In this document: in pieces, positions 51,664 through 61,814 of the stretch
Layout of the letters: every line of letters starts with the position of its first letter
How positions within the stretch are numbered: position 1 is the stretch's first letter
DNA from: Membranipora membranacea
Taxonomy: Eukaryota; Bryozoa; Gymnolaemata; Cheilostomatida; Membraniporidae
Direction: 5' to 3'
DNA length: 64,000 nt
Assembly: GCA_914767715.1 (NCBI GenBank)
Contig: OU612069.1
Location: forward strand, 4,958,001 to 5,022,000
Program-made: the position numbers and the translations under genes
The notes under the pieces: generated by a model
Told to the model about the DNA's origin: nothing
What the model saw: only the letters and a program-made list of their open reading frames with translations
The model's database searches: none

Positions 51664-51804
51664 CTGTCTGGAAGGCTGGTCAAGCCACAGCCCCAAGCGT
51701 CTATACTCTTCAATGATTGAATTTCCCCCAATTTTGCAGGTAATGTCTGTAGACCCTTATTCCCAGTAACATCTAACGACTCCAGTCCTGGCAGATTGCA
51801 GATG
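51664..51804 (-). CDS. LRR exon 4 (two leucine-rich repeats)
   Basis: Fourth intact 141-bp phase 2-2 minus-strand exon (acceptor TTATCCACCACAG, donor GGTGAGTCAG). It reads ICNLPGLESLDVTGNKGLQT (then LPAKLGE) and IQSLKSIDAWGCGLTSLPD. On the minus strand it would be the most upstream of the four, about 26 kb before exon 3. Versus exon 1 I count about 16 replacing and 3 silent base changes. Scaffold residues are identical, and total divergence is similar to that of the flanking intron (roughly 14 percent by eye). Confidence 0.75.
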
Positions 51805-52215
51805 CTGTGGTGGATAAATAACAGAATGTTAAAATACCATGCAATACTGCTTGTCAGTTGATGGAGCAAACACAATTGAGCAACACATTCTATTATTGGG
51901 AGAAAGTTCCAGATTGATCAATTACCCATGTAAGTTGTAACTATCAGATATAGATAAATGTCTGAATTTTAAATCCCATGTCAAAGACACTTTGAGAGAA
52001 AAGGTAAGTTTTTGAATGAAACCTTAGCTGCAGTCGTGTAGACAGGGTAAGTAAAACCAAAGATTGAATATAACCTTATTGCTCTTATTAATATATCTAA
52101 AAGAGTCGATAGCAGATGTTTAAACATCATAAATCTAAATTGACTTAAACTTAGACAAGGCAAAAGCATATCAATTTCATCATCAAGCGGTACCATTATT
52201 TATACCTTTTAACAG
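51805..52215. repeat. E' flank fused to short module C piece
   Basis: Intron 5' of exon 4 is followed, after a deletion near 51960, by the left end of C (TTAGCTGCAGTCGTGTAGAC to GCGGTACCATTATTTATACC). Confidence 0.6.
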
Positions 52216-52870
52216 TTTTTGAACTGAGTTAATTTGGTCTCACCAGTGAACATTGGTGCCAAATTATTTAATGACTTGTCTCTGATCAGTAAGCTATGCC
52301 CTGATCTCAAATTAGTCAAGTTAGACGTCATAAGCCACCCTTTTTGAGCAGAATTATTAAAATTTTCTACCTCATAATATTTGTATTTTTGATCTTCTTC
52401 TGAAAATTTCATCTGTAATCTCTGAATTTTTATCTTTTGGTTTTCCTAGTAGTTCAAACACACTTTCATTATTTATTCTTTTAAGAGAAATCCTTGGTAC
52501 CCGGTTAATGGACCATATTCCCTTGACTTATTACTACTACCAGAATGAATATTGAATATATATAGGTGATTATTTGAGTATTGTTTTAATTAAGGCTATA
52601 TCCCTGTTGATTCATATTACTTGTCACAGGTTTCAAGATTATATATTACAAAGTTAGAAGATATCCATAGGTTGGTTGTCTCAAATGCCAATAATACTGA
52701 TAAACCTGTGGCATAAAATAATTCAATTAAAAATGGCAATCAGTTGCCACATTTTTGGAAATTGGTATTGCATATCTTTTTTCAGCATATCAAAAGCACT
52801 CATCAAAATGAAAAATATAGGCTGCTGTGGCTGGCCGGTGGCTTCATTTTTGTGTGCCTAATGCTGTTTG
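52215..52870. other. Mixed spacer, partly shared with 59.3 kb
   Basis: Bases 52247-52310 (CAAATTATTTAATGACTTGT and following) match 59333-59390. The open minus-strand frame at 52209-52412 is short and unrecognised. The rest is single-copy. Confidence 0.45.
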
Positions 52871-54434
52871 GTGACAAAACACTAGAGTCTAGAAGTTTTA
52901 AAATATTGCAACATAACGCAGTGGAATTGCTGTGTGTGCCCCTGTGCGATGTAAGATGGTTGAGATACAATGCTTGGATGCTGCTTGAATTTGCTACTCT
53001 GTGACAGGGATTTGCAAGATCTAGTTTCTATTATCAGTGATAATAGTGTTGCTCGATGCGTAAATTTGCTGTAAGGTTATGTTTTGGGCAACATACCGTA
53101 ACTTGGTGGCCTGAGGTTAGAAGAGGCAAGCTCATAAGACTTAGCAAGTTATCTTATAGGTATTAAAAGAATTAAGAGTGTACTGTGATCACATTAACCC
53201 CCATCATGTGTACAAAAATGACATAGGTAAAATAATGAATAAATCTGCCGGTCCTTTTTTTAGAATCCCAATATTTCTCGGTCATGTGGAGGTTTCTAAA
53301 ATTACTGGTTCTTCTATCATACCTAGGTACTTTTTATATTCTGCTTTCATAATTAAATATGGGTTCCATTTTCATATTAGGAACAATAATCTAAGTCGGC
53401 ATTCAATACATATAATCTGATATTATTTTAGCATGCCAGCTTGCATCCGAGGTTTATATGAGAAAACTGAGAATAAATTTTAAGAAATGCTGCATTAAAT
53501 GAAGGAAAAATAGGATAGAGTGACCCTAAATGATTCATCTATTGGCAACGCCACAACGAGGTCAAACAAAAAATTCGTCGCTTCTAGCATTTGTAGAAGT
53601 GCTTTTTAATTGAGTCATCTGGTTAATAACAGATAATTTTTTGCCAACAATTCATCATGTTTTATGAAATCCATGATTTTTTGCAGTCATTTCGTGGATT
53701 AAACAGTAATTAAACCACCAAGCCTGGACAATAACTTTCAATCATTGTGTGATGGTTTCTGCATCAAATTAAAATAATGTAGGGGGAGATAAAGAGGAAA
53801 CCATATTATAAGTCACTGAGAAGCATAAATAACATCAAGTTGATAACAAGATGCAAGAAGCTATTTTGAAACTCAAAATCCGATCAAAATTGATTGAGTT
53901 ATGAACATAAATCCTGAATTGTTGACAGTAAACCAATGATAATATCATTGCTTACTACACCTTCCAATGACCATGCGTTGCCCACAATTGAGTGCCTCAC
54001 TTCAGCTATATGTAGTGTCCTGTCTGGGTTTATAATTAAGTCTATGGGTGTAATTGATTATGTTACAAAAATTCATAAGAGTGTGTTATCATATTTCAAT
54101 TAAGGTGCAATAATCTAGTATTTACCCTAAAATATACAGCCTATATCTTGCTCATAAAGTTGGCCACAGGTTTAGAGTGTCACAATACACAAATTAGTAA
54201 TATTTACTTCTAAACTTATCGGTGATAATGTATAATCATTTAGTTGAGGGACAAAAATCATGCTGCTAGATATTTTGTTATCACTCGGACATACAAATCT
54301 TCTGCAAATAAGTGTAGGTATACTCTTGATCTTTACTAGTAGGGGATGATCTAATGAAGTCATTTGCCAAACAATCAAGTAGGCCTATTGAGATTTTCAA
54401 TCTCGGAATATTTTTCCATAAGTAAGTAATTGTT

Positions 54435-54693
54435 AATAGGTAAATTCGCACCCTTGGTATCTATATTAAATAATCATTTATTATAATCATTTTCATGGGA
54501 AAATCCGACTGAATAGATTTTATGATTAGGTATACGGTTTTTCAATGATATCGACATGAAACTTAGAATTATCTCCTCATTGGTAATAGGGAGACAACTT
54601 GAATTCAAGTTGGATTCAGTTGGATTTCCCCATGAAAATGATAATGATTAATGATTATTTAATATAGATACCAAGGGCGCGAATTTACCTATT
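54435..54693. mobile_element. MITE (non-autonomous TIR element)
   Basis: About 259 bp with near-perfect terminal inverted repeats. The left end is AATAGGTAAATTCGCACCCT; the right end is its complement with one change (AGGGCGCGAATTTACCTATT). Pairing continues inward through the TATTAAATAATCATT stretch and the CATTTTCATGGGAAA block, so most of the element could fold into one hairpin. The same site in the four other B copies (about 3385, 12300, 31690, 45525) is empty. The target is a TTA-rich microsatellite, so the duplication (TA or TTA) is ambiguous. Tc1/mariner-like or PIF/Harbinger-like origin is possible. It has no coding capacity. Confidence 0.88.
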
Positions 54694-55359
54694 ATTATAA
54701 TTACCTAACTATGGATTTAATTACTTCTTTTTATAAGAATAATACGGAATCTTCAAGTGGGAGATGTGGGATGGAAGTCAACAAAAGTATTTTGATATAG
54801 AAAAACATATTATTGTGATATGGTTATTAGAGTATTTTGAGCGATAGTAGGGCTTTGGGTTAGAAGATGTGTCTTTGCCCATTTGAGCCTGTAATACAAG
54901 ACTAAAATCCACAGCACAATTGGAGCAATTGAATTTGTAAGAAGATAATTCCTAATTTAGCGATACGTTGGTGTAGACTGAAAAATGAATTTACTATGGA
55001 ATCATCGTATATATGTAGCAAATCGGTACATATTGATTATTATTATTTTCAATAACTTGGACTATGCGCCTGTCTCCCAACATGTCCGACAAACGACAAA
55101 ACCGATAAGGTGGTAACATCAGTAATTATTTTGTCTTTCTGTCCTGTAACAGTAATTATTATCTCTTTTTGTTTTTGTAAATACTATTGAGAGAGAAACT
55201 GCTTTAGTTCATAAAAATAAGAAAATGTAGCGGCACTTCTGGCAGTTCAATGATTCAATGAAAAATCAAGCTGTGTTGATACCTTTAGTCGGCGTTGATT
55301 TTGATTTTTAAGCACTCACCACCAGGTAAGTGGCTGACAGGATACCCAACCTTCAGCCG

Positions 55360-55414
55360 GTGTCCTGTGTCCTGTGTCCTGTGTTCTGTGTCCTGTGTCC
55401 TGTGTCCTGTGTCT
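55360..55414 (+). repeat. 7-bp minisatellite (TGTGTCC)n
   Basis: About eight units of TGTGTCC, with one TGTGTTC and one terminal TGTGTCT. The matching module tail at 13030 has a single CTGTGTCCATG, so the array grew only in this copy. Confidence 0.85.
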
Positions 55415-55609
55415 TGGTGTAGACGGAAGGGCAATTTGTTTTAATGGACAGACCAATTTTGCTGAACAGGCATGGGCGGATAGTCAAAACGGAATGCCCA
55501 ACTTGTTAAGTCTCATCCGAAGCCTTTACCGACTGGCCCCTGGTGAAATTAAATTGTTGCTAGCATGGTGCCTAGTTGAGATTATGCTGAGAACAGCTTA
55601 AACTGATCA

Positions 55610-56355
55610 CAATCAAATCAAAGTGCACATATCTCTAGACTTCATTGATTTTAGATTGTGAAAGTCCCCTAAATGAATCAAGCCCTAGCTTTATTATTCT
55701 TTCGACCTTATATTGTCCACGACTAGCACCGCTTTCCCTCCAAAAATCAATGGTCTGCTTTTATAATCACTGTCCTTACTTTGCTGTCAAAACACGCCTA
55801 TGCCCTTGACCTTGTACCTTGTAATTGCATAAATTTGACGGGCTCGATGGTGTCACACCTGTGGTTTGATTGCTTGGCCATTATTTTGTATGTAATCTGA
55901 GTTGCCCTGATCTCATTTTTCCCTCTAGCTGGTTTATCATTTATCATCAAATATGGGAGTGTGAAGTAATTTTCCGAATGATAGGATTTCTACCCCGCTA
56001 AATAGCCTGAATCTAATTATATTGCATACCGATATACATTCATGAGTGGGCATCAATGTAAAATTTATATTGCATTTTGTGTCTAAATGTCTGAGGTAAT
56101 ATAGACAGCTTGTCCTATCTTGTGTAAGGAATATAGTATTGAACAATAGCAATAAACAATGGAAGTGAAAATTGTAACCAGTTGGTATTTTTTTCTAATA
56201 TTTGATACAGCCCTATACATAACAACTATCAATTGATTGGATTTTATAACGATAACAATTCCTTGTTCATTGTGAACAAAGTTTGAAGTGGTGATAGCCT
56301 AGGAGAACAAATCTAGATGACCTTGGCGATGCCGTGAGAGAAAATTAACGCTTTT
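55610..56355. other. Single-copy spacer, no gene seen
   Basis: About 740 bp without repeats or convincing frames; the minus-strand frame at 55937-56152 is unrecognised. Confidence 0.5.
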
Positions 56356-56627
56356 TGTATAACCATAGAAACAGTAACAATTGGAGTGCCACAAAGATCA
56401 GTATCGGCCCCATTTGGTTTTTATTAATGATCCTAATGATAATATTGGCATCGCAACTGGAGTATATATTATTTGCAGATGACACTAATAATTTATGCTC
56501 AGACCCACCAACTTCAAAATACTATCTTTGTAATGATGAAGAGTGCAGGTGCGCAGCAAATCACTTCATACTAAACACCAACAAAACGTTTAAGCATATT
56601 TTTAAAGCTCACAATAAAATAGCATGA
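56355..56627 (+). pseudogene. LINE RT fragment with FADD motif
   Basis: Near 56380-56412 one frame reads TIGVPQRSVSAP, the RT block GVPQGSxLGP in decayed form. Another frame then reads LEYILFADDTNNLCSD (catalytic FADD at 56472-56483) and ANHFILNTNKTF, matching LxLNxxKT. Fingers and thumb are missing, and a frameshift separates the two blocks. It differs from the other RT remnants in the window and is probably an L2/CR1-like LINE scrap. Confidence 0.7.
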
Positions 56628-56629
56628 TA

Positions 56630-56855
56630 CACATTTTTTTACCCACACATTATATAGGGCGTGGAATTTTGGGACTACGCGTCGTTCCAGATCATTGACA
56701 CGTAAAAGTTGTGTATAAGTGCTGGCCTGTTGCTTTTCTTTTTGGTGCCTTCGCTAACTTTGCTAAAGGTGATGTGGTGTACTGTTAGGAACCTAGGATT
56801 GGCATAATATTTGCGTTAGGCCGATGTTAGAGAGAAATTTGAGCTAGCTTTATTG

Positions 56856-56898
<43 letters not shown>

Positions 56899-57040
56899 GA
56901 TATACCTGCTGTACACATTGTATACTAATAAGATCTGCTTTGGTCTACATAACTTTGTTACATTGTTAAGACTTGGTGTGGTATTCAAAAGCGTTTTTGT
57001 TGGTGTTGATGAATGGCTGATTTAATTCAGCCATACGTGT
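56630..57040. other. Spacer with AT microsatellite
   Basis: No gene seen. An uninterrupted (AT)n run of about 31 bp lies at 56862-56892. Confidence 0.7.
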
Positions 57041-57350
57041 TTTGGACTGATCAATTTAACAAGCCACCTGGGAAAGAAGTATGTGTTGGGTAACGCCCCT
57101 TTACCATGAACTGGTTATATTTTTTACAGAAACAGAGGGGCAACAAAAATTACATAGTACACCACCTTATCGGCACAGACCTAAGTAGCTCTAGATGAAC
57201 TTGCATGCAATGACTGGTTCATGCCACAAACTTAGAATTAAAAGAAATGATCATCGCATTCTCATAATTATTAACTATATGACACTTAGATGTACCTCTT
57301 GTGACACGCTTATTTAGACAATAATAGGGGAATGAGTGACAATAACAGCA
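57040..57350. repeat. Module E piece
   Basis: E from CTGATCAATTTAACAAGCCA to GTGACAATAACAGCAGGTGC, where it is cut at about 57350 by a LINE. Confidence 0.65.
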
Positions 57351-57351
57351 G

Positions 57352-58320
57352 GTGCTCTCTAGAATTTATCGAAACTATCAGCTATCACCACTTCCTAAGA
57401 AGCAAAATTCGTCGTGCAATGATGATTACAGACAAATAGCGCTAACATCTGTGGTGATGAAATGTTTTGAGAAAGTTTTAAAATCAAAACTTTTAACTAT
57501 TATAACCCTAGATGACTGTCAATTTGCGTACAAAAAGAATCGCAGTAGCAAAGACGCATGTATTAGTATTGATTATTTTTTACTGTCTCAACTGGAACAA
57601 CAATCAAGTTTTGTTAGAATTTATTTGTTGATTTTATGGCCGCTTTTAACACCATTGTGCCTAAGATTTTAATTGAAAAGCTGAAAGCCATGAGTGTTCC
57701 TCACTCTTTACTGTCAATTATTAAAGCTTTTCTTGTTGGCCGCCAGCAATTTGTAAATTTTGGTAATGCCCGATCTAAAAAGCTAAGATGTGATATTGAC
57801 CGCCCACAAAGCTGTGTTTTATCTCCTATTTTGTGATCTGTGTACATTGATTTTATCAAATCCAACTGTGATAATGTGAAGATTTCTAAATATGCTGATG
57901 ACATTGCCATCATAGGACTTTTGAATTTTTAACAACCAACTATATCCAAAATTATTTTGATGCCATACTACATTTGACTGAGCAATGCTTATGTGAATCT
58001 TATTCTTAACAAAGCAAAAACCAAAGAGTTTGTGTATTTTAGCAAATTTTGTGCCTTATACGACTATATTTTTTATAAATGGTAACCCAATAGGAAATGT
58101 AGATAGTTTTAAATACCTAATAACTTTTTTAGACTGTGATATTGAATGGTGCTCAAACACTGAATATGTCTATAATAATCTAAAGAAAAGATTTTATGCT
58201 TTTTCTAGATTCAAACAATTTAAACGTAACCAGTATCAACAACATAATTTTATCCCATCACTGATCCAACCTGTTTTTACCTATAATATTTGACTCTGGT
58301 ATACTGGTGCTACAGAAAGA
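57352..58320 (+). pseudogene. LINE reverse transcriptase (YADD), broken
   Basis: RT of a non-LTR retrotransposon that would copy its RNA at a nicked genomic target. In order: YRQIALTSVVMKCFEKVLKS (about 57427-57486), FAYKKNRSSKDA, VDFMAAFNTIVPKIL (palm aspartate), PQSCVLSPIL (about 57807), YADD (57891-57902), VNLILNKAKTKEFVYFSKF (about 57992-58050) and FKYLITFLDCDIEW (about 58110). Frameshifts fall near 57630 and between YADD and LILN. An in-frame TGA lies at 57834-57836 and another stop near 57930. The endonuclease and ORF1 are absent, so it is 5'-truncated and dead. The block order and sequence suit the CR1/L2/Rex1 group. Confidence 0.85.
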
Positions 58321-58394
58321 CAAAAGAAAATGCTTTTAAGTCAATTTTTGATGTACAACTACATTTTTGGCGCTGACTGTTTTGTTGACATGAG

Positions 58395-58510
58395 TATATT
58401 TGATTTAAAAAATTGTAATAATTTGATACTCAATGCATCAAAGACAGATGTTCTGACGTCTCAAAGTTGAATAGCACAAATTTTCCCAAACTAAAGTTTC
58501 AGGGCATGTC
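58395..58510 (+). pseudogene. Module E RT relic, interrupted by a second LINE
   Basis: Reads NNLILNASKTDVLTS, the same element as the E-module RT relics. It breaks off at AGGGCATGTC (58510), where an unrelated LINE end begins. Confidence 0.6.
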
Positions 58511-59125
58511 TTGTCTTGTCTTCAAGGGGGGATAATACAACATGATTGTATTATCAGAGTACAGGTACAGGTCCCATAGTACTCAGAAGCCCCGGAAAGC
58601 AAGTTTTCTCTTGCATCTAATGGTTATCAAACTATCATGACTGACGAATGAAGTCAACAACATCTGGAACCTTGAAGCATCTTTCAGTTTACTGGATTAC
58701 AGATGGTTTATCCAGAGTTTGAGTGGTTTTTTGAAATTGTCTAATGCTATTGTATTTGGGACAATGGTAAGCGTAATGAATATGGTCATCCTGGTTGGCA
58801 CCACAACCAGGACATGAGGACTCATCGGCTATTCCTAATTTAGTCAGGTGATACCTGAACTGTCCATGGTCTGTGATTGTGTTGATTGTTTGTGAGATGA
58901 GTGGTGTGCATAGATTTGTTAATTTTGGAAGGCTTTACATATTCAGGGTGAGCAAAAATTCATTGGTGCCTTTACATTTTAGGTTTTGGAGCCACTTTAA
59001 ATGCACCACTGTTCCTGCATCCATTGCTTTGTTTGAGCTTTCATCTAGCTTAAAGGAATTGGAGGAGCAGGGTCAGGACCCATGGCGTCAAGTGCTGCAC
59101 CAATGTTAGCGAGTTCATCCCTGGA
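58510..59125 (-). pseudogene. 3' end of a LINE with RNase H and zinc knuckle
   Basis: Minus-strand coding remnant. Upstream part (about 59125-59050): DELANIGAALDAMGPDPAPP, resembling the end of the RNase H domain in I-group LINEs. After a frameshift: VVHLKWLQNLKCKGTNEFLL, a stop, SLPKLTNLCTPLISQTINTI, TDHGQFRYHLTKLGIADE, then the zinc knuckle CPGCGANQDDHIHYAYHCPK (CxxC...H...C). The final stop is at 58635-58637. The 3' untranslated part ends in a hairpin and an AAGAC-type pentamer tail that joins module E at about 58510. The order RNase H, TxHGxFxxxL, CCHC is typical of I/Jockey-like elements. The RT and endonuclease are missing. Confidence 0.75.
58531..58555. other. Hairpin at LINE 3' end
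   Basis: Perfect 10-bp stem GATAATACAA / TTGTATTATC with a 5-base loop. On the minus strand it comes just before a C run and the terminal AAGAC repeats, the position where LINE 3' ends may carry an RT recognition structure. Confidence 0.6.
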
Positions 59126-59325
59126 TACCTCTGTGACCAGGCATAGGAAATGAAATCACCAACAGGTTTCATTATTTATCCCTTTTCTACATTTTCAATT
59201 GATCGACGAATGGGTCTCAATTATTGATGCCAATCATGACTGTAAAATTAGAAAGACATACAAGACTTGGTAAAAGTGAGGGTTTGATGCTATTTATAAA
59301 CAAATACAGGTTTGTCTTTGTGAAA
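59125..59325. other. Short spacer, nothing recognised
   Basis: It may include further decayed LINE sequence upstream of the RNase H remnant, but no motif is clear. Confidence 0.4.
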
Positions 59326-60770
59326 TTCTGTGCAAAATTATTTGATGACTTGTCCCTGACCGTTAAGCTATGCCATGATCCCGAATCATACAATCATACA
59401 GCATAAATTTTAAACTTTTCTGGTTCTCAATACTTTAAAAGAAATTCTTTTCATCATCGGTTCATGGACAAAAATTCCTGGACTGATTAATACTACCAGA
59501 ACAAATATGCAATGCATAATATATAAGGGATGATGTAATAATTGTTTGAAATACGGTTATATCCCTAACAATGTTGATTCATATTTCTTAGGTGGATCTG
59601 TGGCTGTTATTTGAGATTATCGTAATGTTGCTAGTGTGCAAACCCGAAAAACGCCTCCAAGACCCGGTAGATTTATTAATTTGTACGACCTTACATTGTT
59701 CTCTAGGCTTTGGGGGCCAGGGCTCCGTCCTGAACCCCATTGCAGGGGAGGGGGGTTTACAGCGCCTCTGTCAAACCAATTAGTTTATTTGGTGTTCCAC
59801 TGCGGTGCACATGATAGTCAATGATGACAGGGTCACATCTGAAAGCTAGTAATCTCCCCTGACTACGTTTTGCCATAAACTGAGCAACCCTGATTGTCAC
59901 AATGAACAACTTGTAAAATGAATTATAGTGATCTATTGATAATCTTAGCTATCTTAAGAATTGCGCCCATTACACATTTTCATTAAAATTAGTAATTTAT
60001 CTGAGAAAATTCTAAGCTGTATTGTCAACATAATCATAAGTTAGTATAAAACCCTTGGCAGCATACTTTTTAGCTTAAAATAACTTGATGGTATCGGAAA
60101 TCTCAGATTAATACTATCAAAAAACTGACTTACTGACTCACTGTACAAATAATTTTTATTTTTACTTAATTTTTAATTTATTATTACACAAGGTGATGAG
60201 GACCAAATTTTACCAGTTTATCATGGTGTTCATTGTATATATGAGCCAATTATTACATATTTGTATGTTTAATTGCTTACAGTAACTTAGACTTCCAGCC
60301 GGCCTGCCAGCATGTCCGACAATAAACGAAACCAAACATGACGACTCTAACAATAAATAATTTCCCATTTTGTTTGTGGTAATTACCTCTGAGGGATACG
60401 CTGCTCTAGCTCATACAATCAAGAAAGTGTAGCCTCATATCTGGCAGTGCATCGGTACTATGAAAAATAAAGCTGCCTTGTAACTTCCAGTCAGTGTTGG
60501 TCTTTTTATTGTTGAGCATTCACCCGAGGCATGCAGCTGACGGAACTCACTACTTTCTGATAGTGTCCATGTGTCCTGTGCCCATCTGTTGACGGGACAA
60601 CTTGTACTTGATGGGCATGTGCTGGACGCTAATGAACGGAAAGACAAAACCATACGGCCAATTTTTTTAGATCTTTTTAGGTTTTTAGTGAAATTACTAT
60701 GTTGCTAGCATGGCGCCTAGCTGCCATTACACTGAGAATAGCTTTAATTAAGAGATTGTATGTGTAGGTT
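59325..60770. repeat. C scrap followed by module D, copy 8 (diverged)
   Basis: Bases 59560-59640 match C (CCTAACAATGTTGATTCATA). 59680-59870 matches the D start, including the G run at 59744-59756. 60290-60345 holds GCCAGCATGTCCGACAATAA, and 60690-60760 the GTTGCTAGCATGGCGCCTAG tail. It is the most diverged D copy and the right-hand limit of the duplicated region. Confidence 0.6.
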
Positions 60771-61735
60771 GAAAATCTTCATAAACATGAGGAGAAACTT
60801 GATCTTAAGCAAATGCCTCAATTTTACTAGTGTGATTACTACATTACTAAACGCTCTGATTTTTGCTGTGAGTTATAAAGGCAGCATCCACTGTTTCTTA
60901 ACTGACATCAGATCTTGCAGCAGTATAGATGCAGTCTTGGGCCAAGAAGTTCTGCACTGTATAAATGGTATATGATCATCAGCAGTCAACACAACAAATA
61001 CCTTCCTTTAATTAATAAAATATAATGAAAAATTATGAAGTTGTATATGGGGAACAGTACATGTGTCAATAGCAGACAGAAGTAAGTGTTGTCTCGATGC
61101 GGCATAGGAATTTTGAGCCGCTCAAATTAACAGGCCCATTGGGTAATACCTGTATACCGAGAACTGGCTAATTTTTTATAGACTCAATAGGAAAATTTGA
61201 ACTAATTTTAAAAAGTTACACAAAACACCACCCCTATTATTGAACCTTATCCAAGCAGAACCAAACAAACCTAGTTGTACATGCGTTCAATCACTGGTTC
61301 ATGTCAAAAACTTTAAATTTAAAAAAAAACAATCAAAGCATCCTAATATCAACTCTCATACTTGATGGAAATAATTTTTAACGGCCTGAAAAAATGAGAT
61401 ACCTTCGTGTAATAGTGGATAAATGAAAAAATGTTTCATGGGCATGTGCAATCTGTTTTTATCGACATCAAGAAGAATGTATGTTATGGATAATTTTGTG
61501 TATCTAGCTCTAAGCCTCTAGCAATTATGTTTCTCAAGAGTCCCTGATCCATATTTGTTTACCTTTTATATTTACTGTAGCTACGCCAATTACCAATAAG
61601 GCTCTCAGAAGAATATAAAAATGTCTCAATAGGCTGCAGCCAAAACATTTAAATAGAATAGAGGCAAATTAACGGAGGTGGGTATATCCTAAGCAACTGC
61701 TGTCATAAAATTTAGTTCATTTTGTTTGTTCGTTC
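60770..61735. other. Spacer with a faint module E trace
   Basis: 61140-61340 weakly resembles E (ATTATTGAACCTTATCCAAG, CTAGTTGTACATGCGTTCAA, CACTGGTTCATG). No gene seen; the frame at 60760-60975 begins inside the D tail and is not supported. Confidence 0.4.
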
Positions 61736-61737
61736 AG

Positions 61738-61814
61738 ATGATCTGAGCCGATACACTATGCCAGATGACTGCTTCACAGGACCTCAAGATGTTCACCCCA
61801 ACACCGCTGCTTGA
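61738..61814 (+). CDS. Possible terminal exon, unknown gene
   Basis: After an acceptor-like TTTGTTTGTTCGTTCAG, the bases read DDLSRYTMPDDCFTGPQDVH then PNTAA and a stop. Composition is protein-like, but the stretch is only about 25 codons, with no partner exon or nearby poly(A) signal. Confidence 0.2.

Larger units (their letters stand above)
52870..55605. repeat. Module B, copy 5, with MITE and D-like tail
   Basis: B landmarks AACATAACGCAGTGGAATTG (52911) and GTGGGAGATGTGGGATG (54758) are present. About 190 bp is missing near 53430. A 259-bp MITE lies inside at 54435-54693. The tail from about 55110 ends in TGCTGAGAACAGCTTAAA. Confidence 0.8.

Noticed and set aside
58873-59109. 78-codon plus-strand frame
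   Set aside because: The opposite strand carries clear LINE RNase H and zinc-knuckle motifs, so this frame is its shadow.
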